Shown in pieces: positions 1 to 7,203 of a DNA stretch of 24,649 nucleotides (its first letter is position 1; each line of letters begins with the position of its first letter). Source of the stretch: an uncultured Brachyspira sp. (lineage in GTDB: Bacteria; Cyanobacteriota; Vampirovibrionia; Gastranaerophilales; Gastranaerophilaceae); the NCBI GenBank assembly GCA_900321895.1, contig ONYB01000002.1:1-24649 (forward strand). Reading direction: 5' to 3'. Position numbers and translations under genes: made by a program. A model generated the notes under the pieces. The model ran no database searches and was not told the DNA's origin. It worked only from the letters and a program-made list of their open reading frames with translations.

Positions 1-460
1 GTCTGACTAAGAAAACAGATTTATGGCGATGCACCATCCATTCACATCCCCTTGTATCGAAGATTTAGATAAACTTAAATCGGGCGACTTGGGCAATGTT
101 AAGTCAATCGCTTATGATATTGTTTATAACGGTACGGAACTCGGTGGCGGATCTGTCAGAATTCACTCTTCAGAAGTTCAGAAAGCAATCTTCAAGGCTT
201 TGGGCTTGACCGAAGAAGAAGCAAAAGAAAAATTCGGATTTATGGTTAACGCACTTCAATACGGTACACCGCCTCATGCCGGTCTTGCAATCGGTTTGGA
301 CAGATTGGTTGCACTTCTTGCAAGAACTGATTCAATCCGTGACGTTATTGCCTTCCCGAAAAACTCGGGTGCAAAAGACTTGATGAGTGATGCTCCGGGC
401 GAAGCTTCTCTTCAACAGTTGAGAGAACTTCACTTGAAAAGCACTGTAACTCATAAATAG
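1..460 (+). CDS. aspS: Aspartyl-tRNA synthetase, C-terminal part (partial at window edge)
   Basis: This is the last ~150 residues of a class II aspartyl-tRNA synthetase, which charges tRNA-Asp in the cytoplasm. Visible landmarks are the conserved AMHHPFTSP segment, the GGGSVRIH motif, the KFGFMVNALQYGTPPHAG stretch, and class II motif 3 (GLAIGLDRL) with its ATP-binding Arg. The C-terminal RDVIAFPK signature follows. The gene continues upstream of the window. The reading frame runs back through ENRFMAMHHPF, as in the family, but has a TAA at 8-10 just before ENRF, where homologues usually carry an acidic residue. This would break the protein unless it is an edge or sequencing error. The ATGs at 23 and 29 lie inside the conserved core and are not credible starts. 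A strong terminator follows at 481-516. Confidence 0.93.
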
Positions 461-480
461 GTTGAAAAAATATAAACTGA

Positions 481-516
481 AAATAGCTCTGCAAGTTTGT
501 TGCGGAGCTATTTTTT
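481..516 (+). terminator. Rho-independent terminator of aspS
   Basis: A 12-bp stem (481-492 with 502-513, one G-T wobble) with a 9-nt loop runs directly into a T-tract ending at 516. It lies 20 nt past the aspS stop. The ribF promoter begins immediately after it. Confidence 0.9.
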
Positions 517-531
517 ATGGAAATTTTGTAA

Positions 532-537
532 TATAAT
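532..537 (+). promoter_or_regulatory. -10 box of ribF promoter (probable leaderless transcript)
   Basis: A perfect TATAAT lies only 6 nt before the ribF ATG at 544, with no Shine-Dalgarno sequence between. The expected transcription start is at or next to the ATG. The -35 region falls in the T-tract of the aspS terminator and is poor. Confidence 0.6.
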
Positions 538-543
538 CAAATT

Positions 544-1461
544 ATGCAGATATTTACGGAACTGAGTAAAAAACCGAATTTGTCGCTTGCTTTGGGCTTT
601 TTTGACGGGGTTCATCTTGGACACAAAAAAGTCATAAAAAGTGCTGTTGATTTTGCCAAACGCAACGGAATAAAGTCTGCAGTTGTGACGTTTAAGGAAC
701 ATCCGTGTTGCTTTTTCCGTGGAATTGGTCCGAAATATATTTTGACAAGAGAAGAAAGATTAAAACATATTGAGGCTCTTGGGGTTGATTATGTTTATCT
801 GTTGGATTTTAATTCAAAACTTTGCATGCTTTCTGCTGAGGATTATTTGAGAGAAGTTTTGGTTGGAAACTTTTCTCCGAAGTCGATTTCGACAGGCTTT
901 AATCATTATTTTGGAGCTAAGAAGTCGGGAAATGTTACTCTTTTGGCTGAAAAACAGGTTGAATACGGATATAAATATTTTGAAATTCCACCACAAAAAG
1001 TTTTTGGTAAAACTATTAGTAGTACAGTAATTCGAGAATTGCTTTCAAAAGGGCAAATTAAAAATGCGAATGAAATGCTCGGGTATAATTTTTCAATAAC
1101 GGGAGAGGTTGTGAAAGGTCAGCAACTCGGGAGAACAATAGGTTTTAGAACCGCAAATTTGATATATCCGAATGAGTTGATAGATTTGCCGTTTGGGGTA
1201 TATTTAACAGTTGTCACTCTAGGCGGCAAAAAATATCAGGGTGTGACGAATTTTGGAATTCGTCCGACAGTTTCCGATAGTCACAAGTGCACTTTTGAAA
1301 CTCATATTTTAGATTTTGAAAAAGATATTTACGGTAAATATATAACGGTTGAGTTTATTAAAATGATACGAGCTGAGAAAAAATTTAAATCATTGAATGA
1401 GTTAAAAAATCAGATTATAGCGGATGTTTTGTCTGTTAAAAATTCAACAAATTTTACATAA
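544..1461 (+). CDS. ribF: Bifunctional riboflavin kinase / FAD synthetase
   Basis: RibF phosphorylates riboflavin to FMN (C-terminal kinase) and adenylylates FMN to FAD (N-terminal nucleotidyltransferase). At 305 aa it is full length for the family. The N-terminal domain shows GFFDGVHLGH at residues 18-27 and the ISSTVIR motif near residue 160. The C-terminal flavokinase shows GRTIGF at 196-201, then R-T-A-N at 202-205, followed by GVTNFGIRPTV and an E-x-H-I-L-D-F segment. The metal-binding Thr and Asn of the usual PTAN motif are kept, but its Pro is replaced by Arg202. The start is the ATG at 544, placed by a TATAAT 6 nt upstream. The gene stands alone between the aspS terminator and the promoter of the next gene, which lies inside the ribF 3' end. 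Confidence 0.96.
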   Translation: MQIFTELSKKPNLSLALGFFDGVHLGHKKVIKSAVDFAKRNGIKSAVVTFKEHPCCFFRGIGPKYILTREERLKHIEALGVDYVYLLDFNSKLCMLSAEDYLREVLVGNFSPKSISTGFNHYFGAKKSGNVTLLAEKQVEYGYKYFEIPPQKVFGKTISSTVIRELLSKGQIKNANEMLGYNFSITGEVVKGQQLGRTIGFRTANLIYPNELIDLPFGVYLTVVTLGGKKYQGVTNFGIRPTVSDSHKCTFETHILDFEKDIYGKYITVEFIKMIRAEKKFKSLNELKNQIIADVLSVKNSTNFT

Positions 1462-1480
1462 AGCATGTTCATGTTACAAT
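1453..1480 (+). promoter_or_regulatory. Promoter of the AGCS symporter gene (extended -10)
   Basis: The -35 TTTACA at 1453-1458, a 16-bp spacer and TACAAT at 1475-1480 form a good sigma-70 promoter. A TGT at 1472-1474 gives an extended -10. The start codon at 1490 is only 9 nt from the -10, so the mRNA should be leaderless or nearly so. The promoter straddles the ribF stop. Confidence 0.6.
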
Positions 1481-1489
1481 AAGAATGCG

Positions 1490-2974
1490 ATGAATTTAGA
1501 TAGTGCTATAGATAGTTTTTTATCCCCAATAGCAGATAAGATTTCAGGGATTATTTTTAGCCACGTAACTATTTGCGGGGTAAGAGTCGAATTTCTTATT
1601 GCTCTTTTGATGTGTGCGGCGTTTTATTTTACTATTCGTACAAGATTTATCGGAGTTTGGGGGTTTAAGCATGCCTTGAAGCTTATTACAAAAAACTATG
1701 AACATAAGGATATAATTGTAAGAAAGAAAAAGGGCGAAGTTTCGTCTTTTCAGGCTCTTACCGCAACGATTTCCGCATCAGCCGGAATCGGTAACGTCGC
1801 AGGTTCTGCGGCGGCTGTTTCTGTTGGTGGCCCTGGGGTAATTTTTTGGATGATAATTGCCGGATTTTTTTCGATGGCATTGAAGTTTGCGGAAGTTCTT
1901 TTGGGGCTGAAATTTAGGCAGGTTAATAAAGACGGTTCTGTTGCCGGCGGTCCGATGTATTATATCCAAGCTGGTTTGAAAAATCATAAAATCCTTGGAA
2001 GATTTGCTCCTCATTTGGCAAAATTATATGCGGTTTCTTGTATTTTTGCAATGATTGGCGGTTGGAATTTGTTCCAGATTAATGCCATGACAACGCAAAT
2101 TACTGAAGTTACCGGCGGTGAAAACAGCTTTTTTGCAAATCAAAGTTGGCTTTTAGGGCTGATTGTCGCTGTAATCACCTATTTTACTATTATCGGCGGA
2201 ATTAAGGCTATCGGAAAGTTTACTTCAAAGGTTACTCCCGTAATGTGTACCCTTTACGTAGCATCCGCATTTGTGGTTTGTTTGATGAATATTCATCATT
2301 TACCGCATACGATTCATGTCATATTGGCGGAAGCTTTTAAACCGAGAGCTATGGAAGGAGGAATGTTTGCTTGCATGCTTTGGGGGTTTAGAAGAGCTAT
2401 GTTTGCAAATGAATCTGGTTTGGGTACTGCACCTATCGCGTTTTCGGCTGTTAAGACGAATAAACCTGTTGTTCAGGCTTTTATTGCCATGCTTCAGCCT
2501 TTTGTTGATACCGTAATCGTCGGCTCTGCTACTGCGTTTGTTATTGTCGTAAGCGGTGTTTATTTACAAACTAACGGCTTGGCCGGTATCGAATTAACCT
2601 CAAAGGCTTTTGGTACTGTGTGTCCGTTTTTCCCGATATTGTTGACTATTATGGCAAGTTGCTTTGTGTTGTCGACGATGTTGTGCGGTTCTTACTACGG
2701 AATTAAAGGCTGGAATTTCTTGTTTGGTGATACAAAATTGACAACAAGAACTTTTCAGGTTATATATTGTATATTCATTGTGATTGGTTCTGCCATGAAC
2801 TTTAAAAGTATTATAAATCTTTCAGATGCATTTACTTTATTTTTGGCGGTTCCGAATTTGATAGCAGTTTTCATCCTTTCGGATGTTGTCATGAAAGAAT
2901 TAAGACGCTATTGTAAAAAATATAATGTAGGAATTTTTAAAAATAACAATATAGAAGAGAAAGAGGAGATTTAA
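1490..2974 (+). CDS. Alanine/glycine:cation symporter family protein (AGCS)
   Basis: A polytopic inner-membrane protein of 494 aa from the ATG at 1490 that should import alanine or glycine with Na+ or H+. Family landmarks are visible: the SASAGIGNVAGSAAA segment, GGPGVIFWMIIAGFFSMALK, KDGSVAGGPMYYI, and NESGLGTAPIAFSAV in the second half. Roughly ten hydrophobic helices are evident. An open frame extends upstream to 1424, but that part overlaps ribF and has no family similarity. The ATG at 1490, just after an extended -10, is preferred. The stop codon is one base from the ATG of the next gene, so the two are co-transcribed. Substrate specificity cannot be read from sequence. Confidence 0.93.
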   Translation: MNLDSAIDSFLSPIADKISGIIFSHVTICGVRVEFLIALLMCAAFYFTIRTRFIGVWGFKHALKLITKNYEHKDIIVRKKKGEVSSFQALTATISASAGIGNVAGSAAAVSVGGPGVIFWMIIAGFFSMALKFAEVLLGLKFRQVNKDGSVAGGPMYYIQAGLKNHKILGRFAPHLAKLYAVSCIFAMIGGWNLFQINAMTTQITEVTGGENSFFANQSWLLGLIVAVITYFTIIGGIKAIGKFTSKVTPVMCTLYVASAFVVCLMNIHHLPHTIHVILAEAFKPRAMEGGMFACMLWGFRRAMFANESGLGTAPIAFSAVKTNKPVVQAFIAMLQPFVDTVIVGSATAFVIVVSGVYLQTNGLAGIELTSKAFGTVCPFFPILLTIMASCFVLSTMLCGSYYGIKGWNFLFGDTKLTTRTFQVIYCIFIVIGSAMNFKSIINLSDAFTLFLAVPNLIAVFILSDVVMKELRRYCKKYNVGIFKNNNIEEKEEI

Positions 2975-2975
2975 A

Positions 2976-3614
2976 ATGAAGAGAAGTTGCCTTGAAATAG
3001 CACGACAAAAATGTGAAAGTTGCATGGGTTGTGCATTGTCAAACAGCAGAAGCAACGTAGTTTTTGGGGAAGGTAATCCTTCAAGTGCAAAAATTGTTTT
3101 TATCGGAGAAGCTCCGGGGGAAATGGAAGATGAATGCGGCAGACCGTTTGTTGGCAGAGCAGGTCAATTAATGGATGAATTTTTGGCAGATGCCGGAATT
3201 TCAAGAGATAACGATATTTATATGATTAATACCGTTAAATGCAGACCGCCTGAAAATAGAGTTCCGTCAGAAGAAGAAAAGGCTGCATGCCATAAGTTCT
3301 TGGTTGCTCAAATTGATATTATTAAACCCGATGCGATTGTTCTTTGCGGTGCAACAGCCTTGAAAACTTTCGTAGAGTTGGATAAAAAACAAACTATTTC
3401 AAAAGTTCGCGGAAAGTGGATGACTGTTACTGTTGACGGTGTTGAATACCCTGCAATGACTATTTTCCACCCGTCATATTTGTTGAGAAATAATTCAATG
3501 GAAGAAGGTTCTCCAAGACGACTTATGCAACAAGACTTGGCTGAAATTAAGAATAAATTTTTGAATAATAAATCTGAAAATTTCTTTGAAACTAAAGAAA
3601 TGGCAATGGTTTAG
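2976..3614 (+). CDS. Uracil-DNA glycosylase, family 4 (Fe-S)
   Basis: This enzyme excises uracil from DNA at the start of base-excision repair. It is 212 aa, typical for family 4 (often annotated as SPO1 DNA polymerase-related). Motif GEAPGEMEDECGRPFVGRAG at 44-63 carries the catalytic and uracil-binding loop, and the late HPSYLLR is the second active-site motif. Four cysteines fit the [4Fe-4S] ligands: C16 and C19 (CMGCAL), C89 (KCRPP) and C105. A Shine-Dalgarno AGGAG at 2964-2968 overlaps the end of the upstream symporter gene, so translation is probably coupled. The pairing with a symporter has no evident functional logic. A strong terminator ends the unit. Confidence 0.95.
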   Translation: MKRSCLEIARQKCESCMGCALSNSRSNVVFGEGNPSSAKIVFIGEAPGEMEDECGRPFVGRAGQLMDEFLADAGISRDNDIYMINTVKCRPPENRVPSEEEKAACHKFLVAQIDIIKPDAIVLCGATALKTFVELDKKQTISKVRGKWMTVTVDGVEYPAMTIFHPSYLLRNNSMEEGSPRRLMQQDLAEIKNKFLNNKSENFFETKEMAMV

Positions 3615-3632
3615 TTAAATTTTTGTTATTTT

Positions 3633-3667
3633 AAAAATACCGCTCGATTGTTTGAGCGGTATTTTTT
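3633..3667. terminator. Bidirectional terminator between convergent genes
   Basis: A 13-bp stem (3633-3645 with 3654-3666, GC core CCGCTC/GAGCGG) with an 8-nt loop has A5 on the left and T6 on the right. It can stop both the plus-strand glycosylase transcript and the minus-strand 430-aa gene ending at 3681. Confidence 0.9.
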
Positions 3668-3680
3668 ATAATTATATTTT

Positions 3681-4973
3681 TTATTTTTCCATATTTGCGT
3701 TTACAATTCCCGGATCCAGTTTTGAACCGGTAATGAATTCTCGAAATGCAAATTGAGCTTTTGGTAGGCAATATGCGAGTAAGAAGCTGCTTAATCCGAC
3801 ATTCGCCAAAATATTGAAAGTTTTGACTCCTTTTGCCTTTTTAGCAAAGTTTTCTACATTTTTTGTTGAAATTGCACTTTTTGCAAAATCTTCAATTTCT
3901 TTTTTGAAATTAGCAAGCTCTTTGGTGTTTACGTATGCTCTCGGGTCACGAATTCCGTTTTCAAGCAGTTTTATTTTTTTGAATTTGTTTGCGTATTGGC
4001 AAAACATGCTCTTTGGATTGTTGTCTACAAAATCTAATAAATCTTTTGCTTCGTTACTTTTAGGTAATTCAATATTGCCTTCTTTTATGTTCTGTATAAA
4101 TTTTTTGTCCGCAAGCATAATCGGATCAAGGTTTGTATTCAGCCCGAAAGCTTTGTTTGAAAATATATTCAGCCCTTTTTCTAATTGTTTTGGGGCAAGA
4201 TAGTTTAAATACATCATGCCTGCCATTTTAAAGGCTATGTCTTTTGCTTCGTTTCGGTTCCCGTCTGTACCTTTTCGTGCAGTTACAATTCTCCCGAGTG
4301 CATAACCCCCGTCTATTATTTCCATTTTTTCTAAAGTCGAAAAGTTTGCGAGGGTCGCTGCAATATTACCGGTAAAAGTTGGTTTCTTTTGAAAATTTGT
4401 AAATTTTTGGGTTAAATCATTTTGTTGTTGACTTTTTGTAGAATTTTCTTGTTTTTGTTTTCTTAATTCCGCAATCTTTTTGGCAGAAGATGAAAAAATC
4501 ATTTTAGGTAAAATAAAACCGATTAGAGCGATAGGGATAAGGGTTGCAGCAGCAAATTTCATCGCTAAAAGGTTTTTGTAAGTTTTTTGATTTTTGATAT
4601 CTGTAAGTTTTTTTAAGTCGTTAATGATTTCATCAGAAACCTTACCTTCAAATTTTTTGATATTAAAATTTAGACCTTGTATATCATCTTCTTTAAAAAG
4701 TTTAATATTTACGTCCGGATTGTAGCCGAGTCTTTTTATCGCAAAATCTCCGCATCTTTCAATAAGGGGGATCGCACCGAGCCAAACCGCAGATCCGAGG
4801 TATTCATCGTAAAATCTTTCTCTGGTTGCTAATCGTTGGATTTGTTTGTCGTTTTCGTTTTCTTTATATGTCAAATAGATTTTTGACGGAACTTCTATTC
4901 CGCAATCTCTGACGATAAGCGGGTATTGGCTGCTATTATTGCCTATTGCGGATATTATACCTGTAACGTTCAT
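3681..4973 (-). CDS. Hypothetical membrane protein, 430 aa
   Basis: I do not recognise a family. The N-terminal ~90 residues contain a mildly hydrophobic stretch (YLGSAVWLGAIPLIERCGDF, 59-77). A clear membrane helix lies at about 136-160 (MKFAAATLIPIALIGFILPK), followed by a Lys/Gln-rich charged linker at 165-198. A second helix lies near the C terminus (about 386-405). The middle (200-380) is soluble-looking and Lys/Asn-rich. No signal peptide is evident. A GGAGA at 4985-4989 sits 11 nt before the ATG and a TATAAC at 4995-5000 may be its -10. The G-x-x-V-W-x-G pattern near the first hydrophobic stretch resembles one in the 751-aa protein at 16717-18972, which hints at a shared lineage-specific family. 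This is a weak inference. Confidence 0.8.
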   Translation of the reverse strand: MNVTGIISAIGNNSSQYPLIVRDCGIEVPSKIYLTYKENENDKQIQRLATRERFYDEYLGSAVWLGAIPLIERCGDFAIKRLGYNPDVNIKLFKEDDIQGLNFNIKKFEGKVSDEIINDLKKLTDIKNQKTYKNLLAMKFAAATLIPIALIGFILPKMIFSSSAKKIAELRKQKQENSTKSQQQNDLTQKFTNFQKKPTFTGNIAATLANFSTLEKMEIIDGGYALGRIVTARKGTDGNRNEAKDIAFKMAGMMYLNYLAPKQLEKGLNIFSNKAFGLNTNLDPIMLADKKFIQNIKEGNIELPKSNEAKDLLDFVDNNPKSMFCQYANKFKKIKLLENGIRDPRAYVNTKELANFKKEIEDFAKSAISTKNVENFAKKAKGVKTFNILANVGLSSFLLAYCLPKAQFAFREFITGSKLDPGIVNANMEK

Positions 4974-5210
4974 TTTTTTCTAAATCTCCAATTCGTTATA
5001 ATCAAATGTTGCCTTTTGTGCCGGTTGGGGTTGGTTCCTGAAAAGGCTGATTAATAATGAATTGAAATAATTAAAAACTGCACAGCATCAATTCTACAGC
5101 CCTTTCAGGTTGCTATGATGTTTATGATGTAAGTTTTTAATAAGTTTTTCCATAATAATTTTTCTATTATAACCATAACACAAAAATAAAAATCTTTGCA
5201 AAAATTTTAC

Positions 5211-5239
5211 TTGAAAATTGAGCTTGTGTAATATAAAAT
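5211..5239 (+). promoter_or_regulatory. typA promoter
   Basis: TTGAAA at 5211-5216, a 17-bp spacer and TAAAAT at 5234-5239. The predicted transcription start is near 5246, giving a leader of about 50 nt before the ATG at 5297. Confidence 0.65.
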
Positions 5240-5240
5240 A

Positions 5241-5278
5241 CAAGTGTAAAATGAACACTTGCATTTGCAAGTACAAGT
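5241..5278 (+). promoter_or_regulatory. Overlapping inverted repeats at the typA start region
   Basis: CAAGTGT (5241-5247) pairs with ACACTTG (5255-5261) and straddles the predicted transcription start, as an operator would. ACTTGC (5257-5262) pairs with GCAAGT (5267-5272) around an ATTT loop inside the leader. The two share bases 5257-5261, so as RNA they would be mutually exclusive. A further ACAAGT lies at 5273-5278. The function is unknown. Confidence 0.5.
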
Positions 5279-5296
5279 AAAATGATGGTGGGATAT

Positions 5297-7096
5297 ATGA
5301 CTAGCACTAACGAAAATATAAGAAATATTGCGATTATTGCCCACGTTGACCACGGTAAAACTACTTTGGTCGACTGCCTTTTAAAGCAAGCAGGGGCTTT
5401 TCGTGAAAACCAACAAGTTCAAGAACGTGTTCTTGACAGTAACGATTTGGAAAGAGAACGTGGTATCACAATTCTTTCTAAAAACATTTCAATTAATTAC
5501 AAAAATACAAAAATTAACGTTGTTGATACTCCGGGGCACGCTGACTTCGGTGGTGAAGTTGAACGTGTTTTGGGTATGGTTGACGGGGCATTACTTATTG
5601 TTGATGCTGCTGAAGGGCCTATGCCTCAAACAAGATTTGTTCTTTCAAAAGCTTTGGAATTGGGCTTGAAAATTATTGTTGTTATCAACAAAATTGACAA
5701 ACCTGCAGCAGAACCGCTTACCGCTTTGGATAAAGTTTTTGACTTGTTCACGGAATTGACGGACAGAGAAGATTTAATCGATTTTCCGTTCATTTTTGCA
5801 AGCAGTTTGAATGGCTTTGCTATCAAGGATTTGGATGATGAAAGAAAAGATATGATTCCGCTTTTGGATTGTATTTTGGAAAACATCAAACCGCCGAAAG
5901 GTGATGCTACAAAACCTTTCCAGTTTAGAGCTACAACTCTTGATTACAACGAATATGTTGGTAGAATAGTTATCGGACGTATTGAAAACGGTTCAATTCA
6001 CTCGCAAGATCAGGTTTGCGTAGTTCATGCGGATGGCAAGCACGAAAAAGGTAAGATTACAAAACTGTTCGGATTTCACGATTTGGGAAGAACTGAAATT
6101 CAAGAAGCTTTTGCCGGAGATATTGTCGGGATTGCCGGATTTTCGGATATTCAAATCGGTGAAAGTATTTGTTCTGTAGATAATCCGCAACCGTTACCGT
6201 TGATTAAGGTTGATGAACCTACTTTGCAGATGAACTTCTCTGTTAATGACAGTCCGTTTGCAGGTCAGGAAGGTAAATTTGTAACTTCTCGTCAGTTGAG
6301 AAAAAGACTTTATGATGAACTTGAAAAGAACGTAAGTTTGAGAGTTGAGGATACTGATTCTACTGATGTGTTTAAAGTTTCAGGCAGAGGCGAACTCCAT
6401 TTAGGTATCTTGATTGAAACAATGCGTCGTGAAGGTTATGAATTCCAAGTTTCAAAACCTGAAGTAATTTATAAGACGATAGACGGCAAACAATGCGAAC
6501 CTTACGAAAACTTGATTGTCGATGTCCCTGAAGAATATGCCGGAAGCTGTATTGACAGACTTTCCGGAAGAAAAGCCGAGATGAAAGAAATGAATAATGC
6601 GAAGGGTAGAACAACGATGACTTTCCACATTCCGGCTCGTGGCTTAATCGGTTTCAGAAGCGAATTTATCAGAATGACTCGCGGAGAAGGTATAATGTAT
6701 CATACATTCTTGCATTACAGACCTTTTGCCGGAGATATTCCGCGTCAAAGAAACGGTTCAATTATTGCTCACGAACAAGGTGAAGCTATTCCGTACGCAT
6801 TAGCACAGTTTGAGGATAGAGGGACGTTCTTCGTAACCCCGAAAACGAAAGTTTACCGTGGTATGATTATCGGAGAGTGCAACAAACCTCAAGATATTGT
6901 TGTAAATATTTGTAAGACAAAGAAATTGACCAACATGAGAAGTGCAACCGCTGATGTTATGGTTACGTTGCAAGCTCATAAAGATATGGCTTTAGAAGAA
7001 TGTCTTGAATATATCGGTGATGACGAATTGGTAGAAATTACACCGGAAAATGTCAGAATAAGAAAAGCCGATTTGACAAGAAAAATATATAACTAA
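5297..7096 (+). CDS. typA: Ribosome-associated translational GTPase TypA/BipA
   Basis: TypA/BipA is an EF-G-like GTPase that binds ribosomes and helps 50S assembly and adaptation to stress or cold. From the ATG at 5297 the protein is 599 aa, the usual length. The G domain shows AHVDHGKTT (15-23), ERERGITI, DTPGHADFGGEVERVL and NKIDKP. These are followed by the beta-barrel domain II, the EF-G III/V-like domains (RGELHLGILIETMRREGYEF) and the TypA-specific C-terminal region. Two in-frame ATGs at 5282 and 5285 precede it. I prefer 5297 because GGTGGG stands 4 nt upstream and the sequence MTSTNENIRNIAIIAHVDHG matches the usual N terminus. It is monocistronic, with its own promoter and terminator. 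Confidence 0.97.
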   Translation: MTSTNENIRNIAIIAHVDHGKTTLVDCLLKQAGAFRENQQVQERVLDSNDLERERGITILSKNISINYKNTKINVVDTPGHADFGGEVERVLGMVDGALLIVDAAEGPMPQTRFVLSKALELGLKIIVVINKIDKPAAEPLTALDKVFDLFTELTDREDLIDFPFIFASSLNGFAIKDLDDERKDMIPLLDCILENIKPPKGDATKPFQFRATTLDYNEYVGRIVIGRIENGSIHSQDQVCVVHADGKHEKGKITKLFGFHDLGRTEIQEAFAGDIVGIAGFSDIQIGESICSVDNPQPLPLIKVDEPTLQMNFSVNDSPFAGQEGKFVTSRQLRKRLYDELEKNVSLRVEDTDSTDVFKVSGRGELHLGILIETMRREGYEFQVSKPEVIYKTIDGKQCEPYENLIVDVPEEYAGSCIDRLSGRKAEMKEMNNAKGRTTMTFHIPARGLIGFRSEFIRMTRGEGIMYHTFLHYRPFAGDIPRQRNGSIIAHEQGEAIPYALAQFEDRGTFFVTPKTKVYRGMIIGECNKPQDIVVNICKTKKLTNMRSATADVMVTLQAHKDMALEECLEYIGDDELVEITPENVRIRKADLTRKIYN

Positions 7097-7106
7097 ATAC
7101 GTTAAG

Positions 7107-7132
7107 AAGCCTCCGATAACGGGGGCTTTTTT
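7107..7132 (+). terminator. Rho-independent terminator of typA
   Basis: Stem AAGCCTCCG (7107-7115) with CGGGGGCTT (7120-7128), one G-T wobble, loop ATAA, and a T6 tract to 7132, 10 nt after the typA stop. Confidence 0.92.
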
Positions 7133-7138
7133 ATTGAG

Positions 7139-7167
7139 TTGACGATTAGTCGTGGATTTAGTAAAAT
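7139..7167 (+). promoter_or_regulatory. glmU operon promoter
   Basis: TTGACG (7139-7144), a 17-bp spacer and TAAAAT (7162-7167). The spacer begins within a small imperfect palindrome, ACGATTAGTCGT (7142-7153). The predicted start is near 7174, leaving a ~30-nt leader with GAGAGGGAG 11 nt before the glmU ATG. Confidence 0.7.
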
Positions 7168-7203
7168 AGAAATATATTTTAAAGAGAGGGAGTATTTTTT
7201 ATT

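Larger units (their letters stand above)
4974..5296. other. Structured intergenic region between the 430-aa gene and typA
   Basis: This ~320-bp gap between divergent genes holds several signals. A near-perfect 13-bp inverted repeat, 5037-5049 against 5097-5109, becomes fully paired with one G-U in a minus-strand transcript. Nested inside is a 7-bp GAATTGA/TCAATTC pair. The plus-strand G-rich stretch GGTTGGGGTTGG lies near 5023-5034. On the minus strand a TATAAT at 5166-5171 precedes a 19-codon open frame (5153-5094) whose last codons form one arm of the 13-bp stem. The typA promoter and its inverted repeats occupy 5211-5280. No conventional gene was seen here. Confidence 0.5.

Noticed and set aside
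1424..1489. N-terminal extension of the AGCS symporter
   Set aside because: It overlaps the end of ribF and contains the symporter's own promoter. The family-like sequence starts at 1490.
3814..4203. A 129-aa hydrophobic plus-strand frame
   Set aside because: It is antisense to the 430-aa gene; the Phe/Leu-rich content is the usual shadow of Lys/Glu-rich coding. There is no Shine-Dalgarno or promoter.
5023..5034. GGTTGGGGTTGG as a G-quadruplex
   Set aside because: The two central GG pairs have no loop between them, and the motif is on the strand opposite to the likely transcript. This is too weak to claim.
5094..5276. A 60-aa minus-strand frame upstream of typA
   Set aside because: It overlaps the typA promoter, has no ribosome-binding site and has an ordinary AT-rich composition. 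Only its last 19 codons are mentioned, as part of a speculative leader.
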